Assembly (NCBI GenBank): GCA_914767715.1
Contig: OU612065.1
Location: forward strand, 8,184,001-8,248,000
Origin: Membranipora membranacea
Lineage: Eukaryota > Bryozoa > Gymnolaemata > Cheilostomatida > Membraniporidae
Direction of reading: 5' to 3'
DNA: 64,000 bases
Below, one piece after another: positions 61,971-64,000 of the stretch. The position numbers were made by a program, and so were the translations under genes. The notes under the pieces were generated by a model that had not been told where the DNA came from, did not search any database, and saw only the letters and a list, made by a program, of their open reading frames with translations. Every line of letters begins with the position of its first letter. Positions within the stretch are counted from its first letter, which is position 1.

Positions 61971-64000
61971 AAAGGATAAGAGGAACATATCTGACCCTGA
62001 ACAAGAGTATGGCTATTTATTTTACGTATGGTTGCTGGACCGCATTTCTCATCTTTGATTGGTCCACAAGTTCAGGATTGTAAATAGCTGTCCCTCGTAA
62101 ACTTTTGTCGAGCAGCTTGCCCGAGTTTTTGAAGATTGTTACTGGGACGTGAATCAATGCATAACGTAAAAGCTGCCAGATTTTAAACTTTATTCAGATC
62201 CTGACACAAAGTTTTATACTGATGGCATATCTTCATAAATAGCCAGGCTATGTATTTTACCACTGATCCATGAATTCATATTAATGGAAGAAGATAAAAA
62301 AAACATTTCAGGTTGTTCCAAGAATCCCACAAACTGAGCATGCTTAATTTATAGACATTATGAAATAAAACATGTACCTAATATAAATCTTAGAACATTG
62401 GTATAATCAAGTGATAAAAATAGGACAGGTGTTGCATGGCAGCTATAATTACCTCTTCATTATTTGTTTTTGATGATATATTCAATACAAAGCTCAACTG
62501 ATGAAAGTTGTCATGTGCACATCTTAAATCAGGTAAGTAAAAAACTTCCATTGTTGTCACAAATGACGCACAATCGAAAGGATTGATTCTCTATCAAGGT
62601 AAAACCATGAATAAAATAACTGGTGTAAAGGACGCTAGGAAACGCCTTTATGTTGTGAATTGAGCTATATTTACATGAGGCAAGGGCACATATTTGTGTA
62701 AGGTCTATTAAAAGAAACCAGAGGTTTCACAGGGGAAAAGTTAGGCCTACTTGTATGGCAGATCATTTTATGTGTTACATAAAAAATAAAATAATTTTCT
62801 AAATGTTAATTTGATATCTCAAAATTGATGTATACATTCTTTTGTTTGATAATAAAAAAAGAAAATCCACATATCTGACAGGAAATTTTGTGAGCGCCTG
62901 GAGTTGTCCCTTTTAGCAAGCTGATTAAGAACATTTACCTTCTGAAGTTATTAGTTTTGCTCAGATTCTTTGTCTTATTTTGGTGACCAAAAAAGTACCC
63001 AGAATTTTGTTCTGTCTCAAGAAGACTGTCCGGGAACATCCGATACCTTAATCTTAGAATCATATCTAACAGATCTGATAGATGTAGGGTGTGCATCAAG
63101 GTACTCATATTTTTAGACACTGAGGAATTGAGGTCCAATTTCCATCACTCTGACACCTTATAAAAGCTCCTCCTAATCTTCTGTATCCGACTGGGCAGGT
63201 GACAGCTACATATCCTCGAAAAGTAAACTCCTTACCATGAACTATAGCTTGATCACCCACAGATGGCTCCCCACAAGATATCTCTAAAATAATATGAATA
63301 AATGCGAAACTGTTAGGTTGAGGTTTATTTAGATGATTGAAAATGCATATTATTCTATCTCAACCAAATAAAAATGTTCGATGAGCGCGCGGTTTAGAAA
63401 CAAATTACAAAAGCCAGAATTAACTTGTGTTCAGAAACCGTGTGCATAGTGTGCCCAAACAGTGTTTTTGGCAGGTCTAGGTGTAGGGCTGTTCTTGCTT
63501 GAAAGGTGGTTTGTGGTTGGTGGATAACATCCTAAGGTTTTCTTCGAGAACATTGTTGCGAAAATCAATGAGCGGTAAGAAGTGGTTATTTTTCCATATT
63601 AATCCGAGGGTGTATTGGAAAATCTTTTTGTTGAGGGTTCATTGTAAATTTGATCTGATGGTGGTGTTTGATTGTGTGATGGTCACACTCCTGTGGTGAA
63701 CTGGCGTTCTTTCAGCTGATATGAATTCAGATTCACATGCAGATGTATTTGAGTTCTATTTGCAGCATTGTAAAAAATCTGCAATTATTACTTTGAAAGT
63801 AACTCATGATTTTAGCAGGGAGATTCAGGTAAACTTCTGCTGGTCATATCATATATTATTCATGTTGCTAGCACGACACTCACTTTCACAGCTGCCGCTC
63901 TGATGCTGCCATGTACTATTATCTGAACAGATGAGGTCTACTGATCCAGTATACCCAGCAGAGCATGAGTAAGTCACAGATTCTCTCTCATAGTACTGCT
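61971..64000. repeat. Second unit of a tandem duplication of about 12.4 kb
   Basis: This matches 49576-51620 in the same order and orientation from AAGGATAAG-GGAAC onward, including the last two CCP exons. The offset is 12367 bp over the central part. Small indels shift it, for example a 15-bp insertion GATTGTGTGATGGTC at about 63669-63683. The unit continues past the window edge. Confidence 0.9.
63105..64000 (-). CDS. Tandem CCP/sushi-protein gene, last two exons (runs off window)
   Basis: Exon 63105-63283 is the last exon and ends in TGA. The next exon upstream begins at 63884 and runs past the window edge. They encode the last two CCP modules of a second gene, in the same exons and phases as 50738-50916 and 51502-51690. 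The last exon looks identical to its counterpart. The other differs by a few bases, one of which changes a Gly codon to Arg (EGESV to ERESV). The rest of the gene lies beyond the window, so whether it is intact is unknown. Confidence 0.8.

Overview
This window is animal nuclear DNA. It is AT-rich, its protein-coding genes are split by GT-AG introns of about 70 bp to 6 kb, and it is dense in small repeats. The gene content is metazoan: an EGFR/ErbB receptor tyrosine kinase, a Maf-like bZIP factor and complement-control (CCP/sushi) proteins. I cannot name the species. An early-branching animal such as a sponge is a guess from the gene set and overall look, not a demonstration.

Layout. (1) About 984-5036, + strand: 3' part of a gene for a proline- and serine-rich protein with an Ena/VASP-type FPPPP motif. 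(2) 6526-7350, - strand: a complete two-coding-exon Maf-like bZIP gene (232 aa). (3) 10802-16385, - strand: an 11-exon gene for an EGFR-type ectodomain that stops inside domain IV, so the predicted product is secreted. (4) 18638-45194, + strand: a 22-exon, full-length EGFR-like receptor (1423 aa, in frame throughout) with L1, furin-like, L2, domain IV, one membrane helix, an intact kinase and a tyrosine-rich tail. Genes 3 and 4 are head to head, share exon structure and are clearly paralogues. The short one also lacks the dimerization arm by an in-frame 48-nt deletion, which suggests a non-signalling ligand trap. (5) 50738 to about 61313, - strand: CCP exons with an in-frame TAG, followed from 63105 past the window end by a tandem second copy. 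(6) 59229-59652, - strand: a small two-exon gene with a TATA box.

The repeats are the other story. Several loci carry short, almost loop-free palindromes of 24 to 194 bp flanked by 7-bp (once 8-bp) target-site duplications. Two of them interrupt a repeat whose uninterrupted copies lie elsewhere in the window, so insertion is directly documented. There are also two copies of a MITE with CCCTAGAGGAGTAA ends, a tRNA-like SINE candidate, an approximately 500-bp inverted-repeat element, a 19-bp minisatellite, and tandem repeats of about 1.2 kb. The last lead into a tandem duplication of about 12.4 kb that contains the CCP genes.

All exon boundaries were read by eye from splice motifs, frame continuity and paralogue comparison. 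Those flagged as weak are uncertain.
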